From contig NZ_CAKZIK010000060.1 of NCBI RefSeq assembly GCF_936933875.1, positions 1 through 18,207 of the forward strand: DNA of 18,207 nucleotides. The letters run 5' to 3'. The first letter of the stretch is position 1; each line of letters starts with the position of its first letter. This DNA is from an uncultured Chryseobacterium sp. (GTDB lineage Bacteria > Bacteroidota > Bacteroidia > Flavobacteriales > Weeksellaceae). Shown here in pieces: positions 1-6,920 of the stretch. Below the pieces are notes generated by a model that saw only the letters and a list, made by a program, of their open reading frames with translations, was not told the origin of the DNA and ran no database searches. The position numbers and the translations under genes were made by a program.

Positions 1-1337
1 ACGACAGCCCCTTCGAAAAAAATATTTCCCACGAAGTGGAAGCATTTGGACCGGTTTCAACGCTGATGCCTTACCAAGATGCAGAAGAAGCTGCGGCTTT
101 GGCAAAACGCGGGAAGGGAAGTTTGGTTGGTTCCATCGTTTCTCACGATGATAAATTTGTCGCTGAAACTTCGTGGAAAATGGCTTCTTCACACGGAAGA
201 ATTTTCGTCTTGAACAGAGACAACGCTAGGGAAAGCACAGGTCACGGTTCGCCATTGCCAACTTTAATGCACGGAGGTCCCGGAAGAGCAGGAGGTGGCG
301 AAGAAATGGGCGGTTTGAACGGATTGCATTTCTTTTTGCAGAAAACCGCAATCCAGGGTTCACCGGATATTCTGACCGCGATTACAAAAGTTTATACGCA
401 AGGCGCAGAGAAAAAGTATTCCGACAAACATCCTTTCCAAAAATATTTTGAAGAAGTTGAAGTGGGAGATTCGTTGGAAACTGCCGGAAGAACAGTTACC
501 GAAGCCGATATCGTTAATTTTTCCAATGTTTCCTGGGATCATTTTTATGCGCACACCGATACTACAAGTCTTTCGGGAACTATTTTCGACAAAACGGTTG
601 CACACGGATATTTTATTTTGTCAGCGGCTGCAGGCTTGTTTGTTTCCGGCAAGAAAGGACCTGTTATTGCAAATTATGGACTTGAAAATGCGAGTTTTTT
701 CAAACCGGTTTATGCCGGAGATACAATTACTGTGTATTTAACAGCGAAAGAAAAAATCAACCGCGGTGTAAAAGGCAGAAATATTCCGAGCGGAGTAGTG
801 AAATGGTTGGTTGAGGTCGTAAATCAGCGTGAAGAAGTGGTTTGCGTGGCTACAATTTTAACTTTGGTTGCGAAAAAATCACCTTTTGTCAGTCTGAACA
901 AAAAAGAAATTCAGAAAAAACTGAATGGTTTAACCGAGAATTCAGAAAGGAAATTCGGCATTATGACACCGCAGAATATGCTGGAACATCTCGAAGATTT
1001 TATGCATTATGCTATCGGAAAAACAAAGCCGGAACTTCGTGAACAATCGGAAGAACAACTGGAAAAGTTAGGAGACTGGCTTTACAAGCATAAACCAATT
1101 TCTCAAGGTTTGAAATATGAAGGACTTCCGGAAAATGAAAATGCTCCTTTACGCTACAAAAATCTGGATGAAGCAAAAGTGAAATTTATGGAAACTTTGA
1201 ACGAGTTTTTAATTTACTATAAAGAAAACCCGGTCGCTGAGCATCCTCATCCGTTGTTTCATAACCTGAATAAAGAAATGTGGGAACTGTTTCAGCAGAA
1301 GCATTTTACGCATCACTTCGACCAATTCAACCTTTAA
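1..1337 (+). CDS. paaZ: PaaZ, bifunctional oxepin-CoA hydrolase / semialdehyde dehydrogenase (3' part)
   Basis: The frame is open from base 3, so the gene begins before the window; the GTG at 36 is an internal valine, not a start. PaaZ acts in the cytoplasm on phenylacetate: its MaoC-like domain hydrolyses the oxepin-CoA ring and its aldehyde dehydrogenase domain oxidises the resulting semialdehyde. Visible are the end of the aldehyde dehydrogenase domain (to about base 400, including EAFGPV and the Gly-rich stretch near 276-320) and the MaoC-like hydratase (about 430-880). The latter carries the D-x4-H catalytic pair in WDHFYAH (Asp codon 537, His codon 552) and the AHGYF and ANYGLE motifs known from E. 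coli PaaZ. A further ~150 residues (from about 888) follow that E. coli PaaZ lacks. They resemble a DinB/DUF1569 four-helix domain. The catalytic cysteine of the dehydrogenase lies upstream, out of view. The next gene follows after 71 bases. Confidence 0.93.
   Translation, partial: DSPFEKNISHEVEAFGPVSTLMPYQDAEEAAALAKRGKGSLVGSIVSHDDKFVAETSWKMASSHGRIFVLNRDNARESTGHGSPLPTLMHGGPGRAGGGEEMGGLNGLHFFLQKTAIQGSPDILTAITKVYTQGAEKKYSDKHPFQKYFEEVEVGDSLETAGRTVTEADIVNFSNVSWDHFYAHTDTTSLSGTIFDKTVAHGYFILSAAAGLFVSGKKGPVIANYGLENASFFKPVYAGDTITVYLTAKEKINRGVKGRNIPSGVVKWLVEVVNQREEVVCVATILTLVAKKSPFVSLNKKEIQKKLNGLTENSERKFGIMTPQNMLEHLEDFMHYAIGKTKPELREQSEEQLEKLGDWLYKHKPISQGLKYEGLPENENAPLRYKNLDEAKVKFMETLNEFLIYYKENPVAEHPHPLFHNLNKEMWELFQQKHFTHHFDQFNL
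888..1334 (+). other. DinB/DUF1569-like C-terminal domain fused to PaaZ
   Basis: About 150 codons after the MaoC-like domain, beginning near the PFVSLNKKEIQ segment. The pattern MTPQNMLEHLEDF, then HPLFHNLNKEMW and a terminal HFTHHFDQF matches the layout of DUF1569/DinB-superfamily proteins. Those have an early helix histidine (codon 987) and a late H-x3-H pair (codons 1302 and 1314) that could bind a metal. The fold is inferred from motifs only. The role is unknown; it may be a thiol- or metal-dependent side activity, or structural. Confidence 0.6.
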
Positions 1338-1373
1338 TAATTTACCAATCTATCAATGTAGCCACTATCAATG

Positions 1374-1405
1374 ATTGTTACATTGTTACATTTTTACATT
1401 GACAC
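1374..1405 (+). repeat. Four tandem 8-bp units upstream of the enoyl-CoA hydratase gene
   Basis: Two exact copies of ATTGTTAC (1374-1389) are followed by two degenerate copies (1390-1405), ending three bases before the ATG at 1409. Just upstream, CTATCAATG occurs twice (1350-1358 and 1365-1373). The tract occupies the position where a ribosome binding site would lie, and no Shine-Dalgarno sequence is visible. It is probably a neutral slippage tract of a kind common in flavobacterial gaps. Confidence 0.7.
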
Positions 1406-1408
1406 ATT

Positions 1409-2170
1409 ATGAATTTCGTAACATCAGAAATCAAAAACAATATCGCCGAAATCACTTTCGGAACACCAAAAAGCAACTCTTTGCCGGGTGAAATTCTAGA
1501 AAAAATAGCACAAACCATTTTAGAGGTAGGAGCAAAGTCGGAAGTCAAAGCCATTTTACTGAAATCGGAAGGTGAAAAAGCATTTTGCGCCGGAGCCAGT
1601 TTCGATGAACTTTTGGAAATTGAAGAACTGGAAACTTCAAAAAAATTCTTCGGTGGATTTGCGAAAGTTTTGAACGCGATGAGAACCTGCGGAAAAATTG
1701 TTGTGGTTCGTGTTCAGGGAAAAACTACAGGAGGTGGAGTTGGAATTGCGTGTGGAGCAGATTATTGCTTCGCTACCAAAGATTCGGCTTTGGCCTTAAC
1801 GGAAATTAATTTGGGAATTGGTCCTTTTGTGATTGGTCCTTATGTTGAACGAAAAATCGGAAAATCACAGTTTACGGCGATGGCCATTGATGCGGATTTC
1901 AGAAGTGCAGATTGGGCGGAAACACATAATGTTTACCATTCCGTTTCTGAAAATATTGCAGAGATGGATTCTAAACTTTCGGAATTTTTGCATAAACTTT
2001 CAACCAGAAGTGAAGACGCTTTGGCTTTAATCAAAAAAGTTTCGTGGGAAGGAACCGAATATTTTTCAGAGTTGATGCCGGAAAGAATTACGATGAGTGC
2101 GACTTTAATTCTGGAGGATTCGGCTAAGAACAATATCAATTTGATTAGAGAAAGACTTCGCGCTAAGTAA
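1409..2170 (+). CDS. Enoyl-CoA hydratase/isomerase (crotonase) family protein, phenylacetate cluster
   Basis: A 253-residue crotonase-fold protein, normal in length for the family. The two oxyanion-hole segments are CAGASFDEL (60-68) and GKTTGGGVGIA (104-114). By alignment to rat mitochondrial enoyl-CoA hydratase, the Glu164 equivalent is present as Glu132 in LTEINLGIG. The Glu144 equivalent is replaced by Gly112 directly after GGG. A true hydratase uses both glutamates, so an isomerase or other crotonase reaction is likely. Its place right after paaZ suggests the role of PaaG (epoxide to oxepin-CoA isomerisation) or PaaF (beta-oxidation hydratase). I cannot choose between them, so I give no symbol. 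It acts in the cytoplasm and is probably co-transcribed with paaZ. The ATG at 1409 fits the family N-terminus. Confidence 0.88.
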   Translation: MNFVTSEIKNNIAEITFGTPKSNSLPGEILEKIAQTILEVGAKSEVKAILLKSEGEKAFCAGASFDELLEIEELETSKKFFGGFAKVLNAMRTCGKIVVVRVQGKTTGGGVGIACGADYCFATKDSALALTEINLGIGPFVIGPYVERKIGKSQFTAMAIDADFRSADWAETHNVYHSVSENIAEMDSKLSEFLHKLSTRSEDALALIKKVSWEGTEYFSELMPERITMSATLILEDSAKNNINLIRERLRAK

Positions 2171-2227
2171 TTTGCTGTCTTTGCGAGAAGGGCGGAACGA
2201 ACGACGAAGCAATCTCTAAATATTTTT

Positions 2228-2267
2228 GCCACCAATGCACGAATTTTTTTATTAGTGTATTCGTGGC
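2228..2267. terminator. Imperfect 17-bp inverted repeat in a convergent gap
   Basis: Arms 2228-2244 and 2251-2267 (GCCAC...GAAT against ATTAG...GTGGC) pair with three mismatches around a six-T loop. The repeat lies between two genes that end toward each other, at 2170 and 2344. It may work as a bidirectional terminator or may be a copy of a dispersed intergenic repeat. Confidence 0.45.
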
Positions 2268-2285
2268 AACTTTTATCAGAAAAAA

Positions 2286-2336
2286 ATCTGCGTCATCTGC
2301 GCAATCTGCGAGAGAAAAAATCTGTGCAAATCTGTG
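2286..2336 (+). repeat. Short-period repeat of ATCTGCG / ATCTGTG
   Basis: ATCTGCG occurs at 2286, 2295 and 2304 (period 9), and its variant ATCTGTG at 2320 and 2330 (period 10). With the stretch at 2171-2215 (TTGCGAG...CGAAGCAATCTC) this has the look of dispersed intergenic repeats frequent in flavobacterial genomes. That comparison is from memory. No gene is visible in 2171-2343. Confidence 0.7.
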
Positions 2337-2343
2337 TGAAATA

Positions 2344-3939
2344 CTAAGATTTCAGCAAGTTAATCGAAACCGTCGCCAATTCAGAATCCGGAAATTTTTT
2401 AAACAAATCTTTATCTACTGAAAGTCCCAGTTCTTTGCAGATTTTCTGGAACACATCCACTTCCAAAATGTATTGATCCGAAAATCCGTGGGTTGCATCA
2501 TAAGCAGTTGCTGCGGTTTTACCTAAATTTTCAGAAACCAGTTTTGAATCGACTGTATGAAGTTCAATCACCAGAAGTCCGTTTTTCTTAATGTAATGCA
2601 ACCATTTTTCCAAATGTTCTTTTAGATTTTCTTCAACTAAATTATTCGGTAAACGTTCTCCACGGAAAGCAAATGCTCCGGTTGAAGATGAGACTCTTTT
2701 TGTATCAGCATTTTTAGGTTGTTCCCAAATTCGGTTGTGGTCAAGAAATGTTCTGATGTTCAGCAACTCGGATAAATCAATTTCGTAATTTTCCTTTAAA
2801 TCTTTTGCCAACAAATCTGGATTTCCAATATCGCCCCAAATCACTTTTGCCCAAATATCGTTGTTGATGAGGTTGGCTCGGGTTACGCTCAATGCAGCTT
2901 TGTTGTAATCTGCTCCAACTAAAAACAGCGGATATTCTTCCAGGTTTTTTCCGCGTAAAGTATGTCGTTCAATCGTTTCGTAAATATGTTGGATGAAAGC
3001 GCCGTTTCCGCAACCCATATCCAAAATACCTTTTGGCTGTTTTTGTAAAGGTTGATTAAAAATTTCTACAATAAAATCGGTTACAATTTTGAAGTAAGTA
3101 GAATGTGCTCCACCGCTTCCCCAAACATTCATCTTTCTGTCCACGTGAATTTCATCGTCACCTTCTGCAATTTCGCGGATGCGTTTTGGATCACCGAAAA
3201 GAAGCTCTTCCATCCGTTTAAACATCGGAAGATAGGAAACCGTAACACCGTAAGAAGTTGCTCTTCTGGCAAAGTACAAACCTGTTTCCGTAAATTTATA
3301 GTTGTGATTGGTTTTCGAAAACCAGCCTAGGTGGGTCAAGAAATCAAGAATTTTTTCAAAATTTTCAGGGTGTTTGTGGAATTCTCCGGCCTGAAACGAA
3401 GTTTCCATGAAATATTTATGAAACATTCCGCGCATTCCCAATTGAACGATGATAGGACCGACGACGCAGCCTTCTATATGTTTCAGAACTTGTTTTCCAA
3501 CCGGCGAATTTATTTGGTCGGAATCAAATCCAAAATTGTTTTTAAAATCTTCAAAAAGATGAAGGTGGCTTTCAAAAATGGAGGAATCGAACCTTTGGAA
3601 ATCATCTAAAATAGAGTCGTGCAAAAAAGGAATTACTTTTTCATAGATTGAAACCAAAGAAATTACTTCTTCTGTTTTTTCGTTTGAAGACACCGTAATT
3701 TCATCGGTCGAATTATTTACTTTATAATGCAAAAATCCCTGTGAAGCCAATGTTCTCAAAGCAACATTCAGATAACCTTCGTTGTTAGGAATGGTTTCGG
3801 AAATTTCTTTTAGGGAAACCGTTTTCTTTTCCAAAATAAAATTGAGTACATTTTTTTTCTGAAGCCCCACAATTATCGGAGCAGTCACAATTCCGTCCAA
3901 ATGCCTGAAAATATTGCTTCTGAGTGATTTTTTGTCCAT
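2344..3939 (-). CDS. Class I SAM-dependent methyltransferase with two winged-helix-like N-terminal modules
   Basis: A 531-residue cytoplasmic protein. The C-terminal half holds a Rossmann-type methyltransferase: motif I ILDMGCGNGAF (305-315), the next strand VGADYN (341-346), the acidic WGDIGNPDLL (368-377), and a late strand in NGLLVIELHTV. The N-terminal 300 residues contain two related helical modules. RHLDGIVTAPIIVGL (12-26) and KHIEGCVVGPIIVQL (153-167) match closely, each followed by a winged-helix-like segment (SQGFLHYKV and HLGWFSKT). This arrangement resembles O-methyltransferase dimerisation domains and the methyltransferases linked to polyketide enzymes, but the substrate is unknown. 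It stands alone on the minus strand, diverging from the DUF389 gene, with its ATG at 3939. There are no signal peptide or membrane segments. Methyltransferase assignment is firm; substrate is open. Confidence 0.85.
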   Translation of the reverse strand: MDKKSLRSNIFRHLDGIVTAPIIVGLQKKNVLNFILEKKTVSLKEISETIPNNEGYLNVALRTLASQGFLHYKVNNSTDEITVSSNEKTEEVISLVSIYEKVIPFLHDSILDDFQRFDSSIFESHLHLFEDFKNNFGFDSDQINSPVGKQVLKHIEGCVVGPIIVQLGMRGMFHKYFMETSFQAGEFHKHPENFEKILDFLTHLGWFSKTNHNYKFTETGLYFARRATSYGVTVSYLPMFKRMEELLFGDPKRIREIAEGDDEIHVDRKMNVWGSGGAHSTYFKIVTDFIVEIFNQPLQKQPKGILDMGCGNGAFIQHIYETIERHTLRGKNLEEYPLFLVGADYNKAALSVTRANLINNDIWAKVIWGDIGNPDLLAKDLKENYEIDLSELLNIRTFLDHNRIWEQPKNADTKRVSSSTGAFAFRGERLPNNLVEENLKEHLEKWLHYIKKNGLLVIELHTVDSKLVSENLGKTAATAYDATHGFSDQYILEVDVFQKICKELGLSVDKDLFKKFPDSELATVSINLLKS

Positions 3940-3977
3940 AAAATCTGAGGAATTTTCTAATTCTAAATATAATGTTT

Positions 3978-3994
3978 TTTACGAATGCCGTAAA
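3978..3994. promoter_or_regulatory. 6-bp inverted repeat in a divergent promoter region
   Basis: TTTACG at 3978-3983 and CGTAAA at 3989-3994 are perfect arms around five bases, roughly midway between two divergent start codons (3939 and 4048). It may be a shared operator, but such a short repeat can arise by chance in AT-rich DNA. Confidence 0.25.
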
Positions 3995-4047
3995 TTTTAA
4001 TTATTAGGAAAGTTGTATTTTGCGTTGATTTTTTGAAGAGAAAAACT

Positions 4048-5334
4048 ATGTCAAATCTTTTACAGTCATTATTCAACCTAAAAAAAGGAGAGGACAACAA
4101 GGACAGAATTCTGGAAAATGTAAAATCGGGAATTTCTTTTCGTGGAGCCAATCTGTGGATTTTGGCCTGCGCAATTATTGTGGCGTCGGTTGGTTTGAAT
4201 GTGAATTCCACCGCAGTTGTTATCGGCGCGATGTTAATTTCTCCTTTGATGGGACCAATTGTCGGAGCGGGTTTTGCACTGGGAATTTATGATTTTGTTC
4301 TTTTACGAAAATCACTTAAAAATCTGCTGATTTCGACTTTCGTGGGATTGATATTTTCTGCAGTGTACTTTTTTATTAGTCCGTTCAAAGATCCTTCTGA
4401 AGAAATTTTGGCAAGAACTGCTCCGAATTTGTATGACGTTTTAATTGCATTTTTCGGTGGTTTGGTTGGTGTAATTGCAATTACCAGAGTTGAAAAAGGA
4501 AATCCGATTCCTGGAGTTGCGATTGCTACGGCTTTGATGCCGCCGCTTTGTACTGCTGGTTTTGGTTTGGCTACCGGAAATTTCAAATTTTTCCTTGGTG
4601 CAATGTATCTGTACATTATTAATTGCGTCTTTATCTGTATTTCTACGTTTTTGATTGTGAAATATTTGGGCTATCCTTCCATTTCATTTGTGAATGAAAA
4701 GAGAAAAAAAACGGTGACCAATCTTATTTGGGTGATTATTTTTTTGATGGTAATTCCGAGTTCTTATTTTGCCTTTACATTGTATCGTGAACAGGATTTT
4801 AGAAGGCAGTCGGAAAAGTTCATCAATACCGAATTTTTGGAAAAAGGAAATACGTTGGTGTATAAAAAACTCAATTATCTTCCGCAAAACAAAACCATTG
4901 AACTGGGTTTTTTGAGCCGTTCTTATGATAGTTTAGAAATCAAAAAATTGGAGGCGCAACTTCCAAAATACGGTTTGGATAACACGAAATTGGTCATCAG
5001 AAAAAATTCAGCAGCACAACTGAATCAGATGAAAAATGATATTTTGAACGAAGTTTCAGCAAAAGATCAGGAACTGGCGGATTTGAAAGCGTCCATCAAA
5101 CAAACTACTTTTGATAATATTCAACTCAAAAAAGAACTAAATGTTTTCTTTCCGGAAATTACCGAAACCGCTTTTGAAAAGGGTGATTTCGCAGTAGGGG
5201 ACAGTATTTCTAATGATTATGTCCTGATGATCAGGTGTGAGAATTCTTTGGGTGATAGTGACGTTCAAAAACTTAGGGATTTTGTGCAGAATAAATTTAA
5301 TGTTCAGAACGTCAGGGTTTTACAAATTCAATAA
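4048..5334 (+). CDS. DUF389 family membrane protein
   Basis: A 428-residue inner-membrane protein. The ATG at 4048 is chosen over an in-frame TTG at 4033, because it is a standard start and is preceded by a purine-rich GAAGAG. About seven hydrophobic segments lie between residues 34 and 245. They include the family's conserved VVIGAMLISPLMGPIVG (57-73) and IPGVAIATALMPPLCTAG (154-171). Residues about 250-428 are soluble. They contain a likely coiled coil (about 325-365, rich in Lys, Glu and Leu) and a C-terminal alpha/beta segment ending FNVQNVRVLQIQ. The family is widespread and uncharacterised, with no agreed function; transport has been suggested but the sequence does not show it. It seems to be monocistronic: the following gene has its own promoter. 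Confidence 0.9.
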   Translation: MSNLLQSLFNLKKGEDNKDRILENVKSGISFRGANLWILACAIIVASVGLNVNSTAVVIGAMLISPLMGPIVGAGFALGIYDFVLLRKSLKNLLISTFVGLIFSAVYFFISPFKDPSEEILARTAPNLYDVLIAFFGGLVGVIAITRVEKGNPIPGVAIATALMPPLCTAGFGLATGNFKFFLGAMYLYIINCVFICISTFLIVKYLGYPSISFVNEKRKKTVTNLIWVIIFLMVIPSSYFAFTLYREQDFRRQSEKFINTEFLEKGNTLVYKKLNYLPQNKTIELGFLSRSYDSLEIKKLEAQLPKYGLDNTKLVIRKNSAAQLNQMKNDILNEVSAKDQELADLKASIKQTTFDNIQLKKELNVFFPEITETAFEKGDFAVGDSISNDYVLMIRCENSLGDSDVQKLRDFVQNKFNVQNVRVLQIQ

Positions 5335-5354
5335 AGAAATTTCGGGATTTTTGT

Positions 5355-5383
5355 TTTGATTTTCGGATTTATTTTTAACTTTG
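5355..5383 (+). promoter_or_regulatory. Bacteroidetes-type promoter for the membrane protein at 5402
   Basis: TTTG (5355-5358), 17 bases, then TAACTTTG (5376-5383), an exact match to the TAnnTTTG -7 box. Transcription would begin near 5390, giving a leader of about 12 bases. The -7 box overlaps the in-frame TTG at 5381, so translation must begin at the ATG at 5402 instead. Confidence 0.75.
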
Positions 5384-5401
5384 CATCTCAAAGTGCTTTA
5401 T

Positions 5402-6019
5402 ATGGAATCAAAAAACTATCATGAAGATTTGTCTCACATCCGTTCGATGATGGAGAAAAGTTCGAGGTTTATTTCTTTGAGTGGACTTTCCGGTGTATTT
5501 GCAGGATTGGCTGCGTTAGTTGGAGCAGGGTATGTTTATTGGCTTTTCAAACAAAACGGAATCAATTATTTTGATGGTGAGAGAAATATTTTCAGTAAAG
5601 ATTTGGTTCAGCAATTAATTTTTGCAGGATTTGTAATTTTAATATTTGCTATTTCCAGTGGTTATTTCTTTACAGCACAAAAAAGTAAAAGAGCAGGATT
5701 GAAAATCTGGGATTCAACAACGAAAAGATTACTGTTGAATTTCCTGGTACCGTTGATTTCAGGAGGAATTTTCTGTTTGGCAATGCTGTATCATGGAATG
5801 TTCGTTTTCATCGCACCTGCAACTTTAATTTTTTACGGTTTGGCTTTGGTTAACGCCTCAAAATATACACTTACCGACGTTCAGTATTTGGGATATGTGG
5901 AAATTGGTTTAGGCTTGATTTCTTTGTTTTTCTTAGGATGGGGATTGTTATTTTGGACCATTGGTTTTGGTGTTCTGCATATCGTTTATGGTTTGGTGAT
6001 GCACAAGAAATATAAGTAA
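5402..6019 (+). CDS. Conserved six-helix membrane protein
   Basis: A 205-residue protein with about six hydrophobic helices (roughly 24-48, 71-91, 110-130, 133-151, 161-178 and 180-200). A short cytoplasmic-looking N-terminus contains IRSMMEKSSRFISLSGLSGV, a segment I associate with an uncharacterised Bacteroidetes family usually found next to a small winged-helix regulator; here that regulator follows 63 bases later. The ATG at 5402 is chosen because the alternative TTG lies inside the promoter. There are no catalytic motifs. It might sense a membrane signal or partner the regulator, which is inferred from gene pairing only. Confidence 0.85.
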   Translation: MESKNYHEDLSHIRSMMEKSSRFISLSGLSGVFAGLAALVGAGYVYWLFKQNGINYFDGERNIFSKDLVQQLIFAGFVILIFAISSGYFFTAQKSKRAGLKIWDSTTKRLLLNFLVPLISGGIFCLAMLYHGMFVFIAPATLIFYGLALVNASKYTLTDVQYLGYVEIGLGLISLFFLGWGLLFWTIGFGVLHIVYGLVMHKKYK

Positions 6020-6082
6020 GAGCCAAGTAAAAAGAGCCAATTTAGAATATTCAAAATTTATAATTCTTAATTCAAAATTTCA

Positions 6083-6367
6083 GTGATTTCCCACCTTAAT
6101 AAAGATTTCGAAAGCCGTGTCAGATTGGGCATTATGTCCGTTCTGATGGTGAATGATTGGGTTGATTTCAACGAAATGAAAAATTTACTGGAAGTTACCG
6201 ACGGCAATCTCGCGAGCCACAGTTCGGCTTTGGAAAAGTCAAATTATATCGAAATCAAAAAGGAATTTGTCGGCAAGAAACCAAAAACTTCGTACCGAGT
6301 TACCAATTCCGGGAGAAAAGCTTTTGAAGAGCATTTGTCGGCCCTGGAAAAATTGTTGGGAAAATAA
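6083..6367 (+). CDS. Winged-helix transcriptional regulator (HTH_27 type)
   Basis: A 94-residue cytoplasmic DNA-binding protein that is essentially one winged-helix domain. Helices fall near 8-25 and 32-42 (FNEMKNLLEV), the recognition helix near 44-58 (NLASHSSALEKSNYI), and the wing near 60-75 (KKEFVGKKPKTSYRV), followed by a C-terminal helix. This matches the MarR/ArsR-like HTH_27 proteins of 90-100 residues. The start is GTG at 6083, since no ATG gives a complete domain. The 63-base gap before it carries AGAGCCAA twice (6019-6026 and 6033-6040) and ATTCAAAATT-type repeat sequence. It is probably transcribed with the upstream membrane protein gene. It is a natural candidate to bind the inverted repeat at 6575-6597, but that is inference. 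Confidence 0.85.
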   Translation: MISHLNKDFESRVRLGIMSVLMVNDWVDFNEMKNLLEVTDGNLASHSSALEKSNYIEIKKEFVGKKPKTSYRVTNSGRKAFEEHLSALEKLLGK

Positions 6368-6542
6368 AAGAGTTTAGTATTTTGGGTGGAGTGAAGCAGG
6401 AGGCATCAATTTGCATAGCCGAGGATCAATCCATGAGAATTATGTTCGAAGTCATCAATAGGAACTTTCCTGTGCTGAGCGCAGTAAAAGTGAGCACGTA
6501 CAGCAAAAAGTAATGTAAACTGACTTGAGCCCAAGCTTAAAG

Positions 6543-6567
6543 AAGGAAGCGATTCCTTTAATTTTTT
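6543..6567 (+). terminator. Hairpin with GCGA tetraloop and T-run after the regulator gene
   Basis: AAGGAA (6543-6548) pairs perfectly with TTCCTT (6553-6558) across a GCGA loop of the stable GNRA class. A run of six T's follows at 6562-6567. It would end transcription from the regulator gene before the operon that begins at 6621. The stem is short, so confidence is moderate. Confidence 0.45.
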
Positions 6568-6574
6568 AAAAACA

Positions 6575-6597
6575 TACTTTGAAATACAAAGTACTTT
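6575..6597. promoter_or_regulatory. Perfect inverted repeat, candidate operator of the envelope operon
   Basis: TACTTTG (6575-6581), AAATA, CAAAGTA (6587-6593) form a perfect 7-bp dyad. The right arm continues into CTTT, creating a second, overlapping palindrome AAAGTACTTT (6588-6597). There are thus three half-sites of the form TACTTT/AAAGTA. The site is 24-46 bases before the first ATG of a six-gene operon and directly after a winged-helix regulator gene, which fits an operator for a dimeric regulator. Binding is inferred. Confidence 0.5.
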
Positions 6598-6620
6598 ATA
6601 TTAATTAAAATATCTAAAAA

Positions 6621-6911
6621 ATGATTACACAAAAACAACGGAGTATCGCAATTTACGCAACTGCATTAACAATTTTAGCTATTCCTTTGATCGGAATGCA
6701 GTTTACCAACGAAATCAACTGGTCAGGATTTGATTTTTTAATTGCCGGAATTTTACTTTTTACAACTGCTTTCGTAATTGACTTTATTATGACAAAAGTG
6801 AAAATGGAATCTAAAAGATTTCTATACATCGCAGCTGCAGTAATTGTGCTGATTTTGCTTTGGGCAGAACTTGCTGTTGGAATTTTTGGAAGTCCTTTCG
6901 CCGGAAATTAA
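6621..6911 (+). CDS. Small three-helix membrane protein
   Basis: A 96-residue protein, with ATG at 6621. Three hydrophobic segments are visible: about 9-27, 35-58 and 67-90. The short loop between the second and third, MTKVKMESKR, is basic and so probably cytoplasmic. There is no motif of known function. It is the first gene of a run in which the next starts nine bases later, so it probably shares the function or regulation of that operon. I do not recognise a named family; similar small proteins are common in Flavobacteriia. Confidence 0.8.
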   Translation: MITQKQRSIAIYATALTILAIPLIGMQFTNEINWSGFDFLIAGILLFTTAFVIDFIMTKVKMESKRFLYIAAAVIVLILLWAELAVGIFGSPFAGN

Positions 6912-6920
6912 ACTAACGAA

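Larger units (their letters stand above)
6368..6620. other. 253-base gap with hairpins and an inverted repeat, no convincing gene
   Basis: The first 150 bases are richer in G+C than the flanks and look like a decayed or dispersed element. They contain a GTGCT...AGCAC fold (about 6473-6496, with CTGT/ACAG outside it) and an open stretch of 40 codons from a GTG at 6391 with no family resemblance. The second part holds a terminator-like hairpin and a candidate operator, listed separately. Confidence 0.6.

Noticed and set aside
360..605. Antisense open frame inside paaZ
   Set aside because: It is a shadow of the paaZ frame with no codon or motif support; many similar shadows lie opposite the other long genes.
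4033..4047. Longer start (TTG) for the DUF389 protein
   Set aside because: The ATG at 4048 is standard and adequately spaced from a purine-rich stretch; the extra residues are not part of the family domain.
5381..5401. Longer start (TTG) for the six-helix membrane protein
   Set aside because: It overlaps the -7 box of the promoter, so it would not be in the transcript.
6391..6513. 40-codon open frame from a GTG in the gap after the regulator gene
   Set aside because: The frame has no ATG until 6432, no family resemblance and no initiation context, and it lies across a hairpin-forming stretch; chance openness is more likely.
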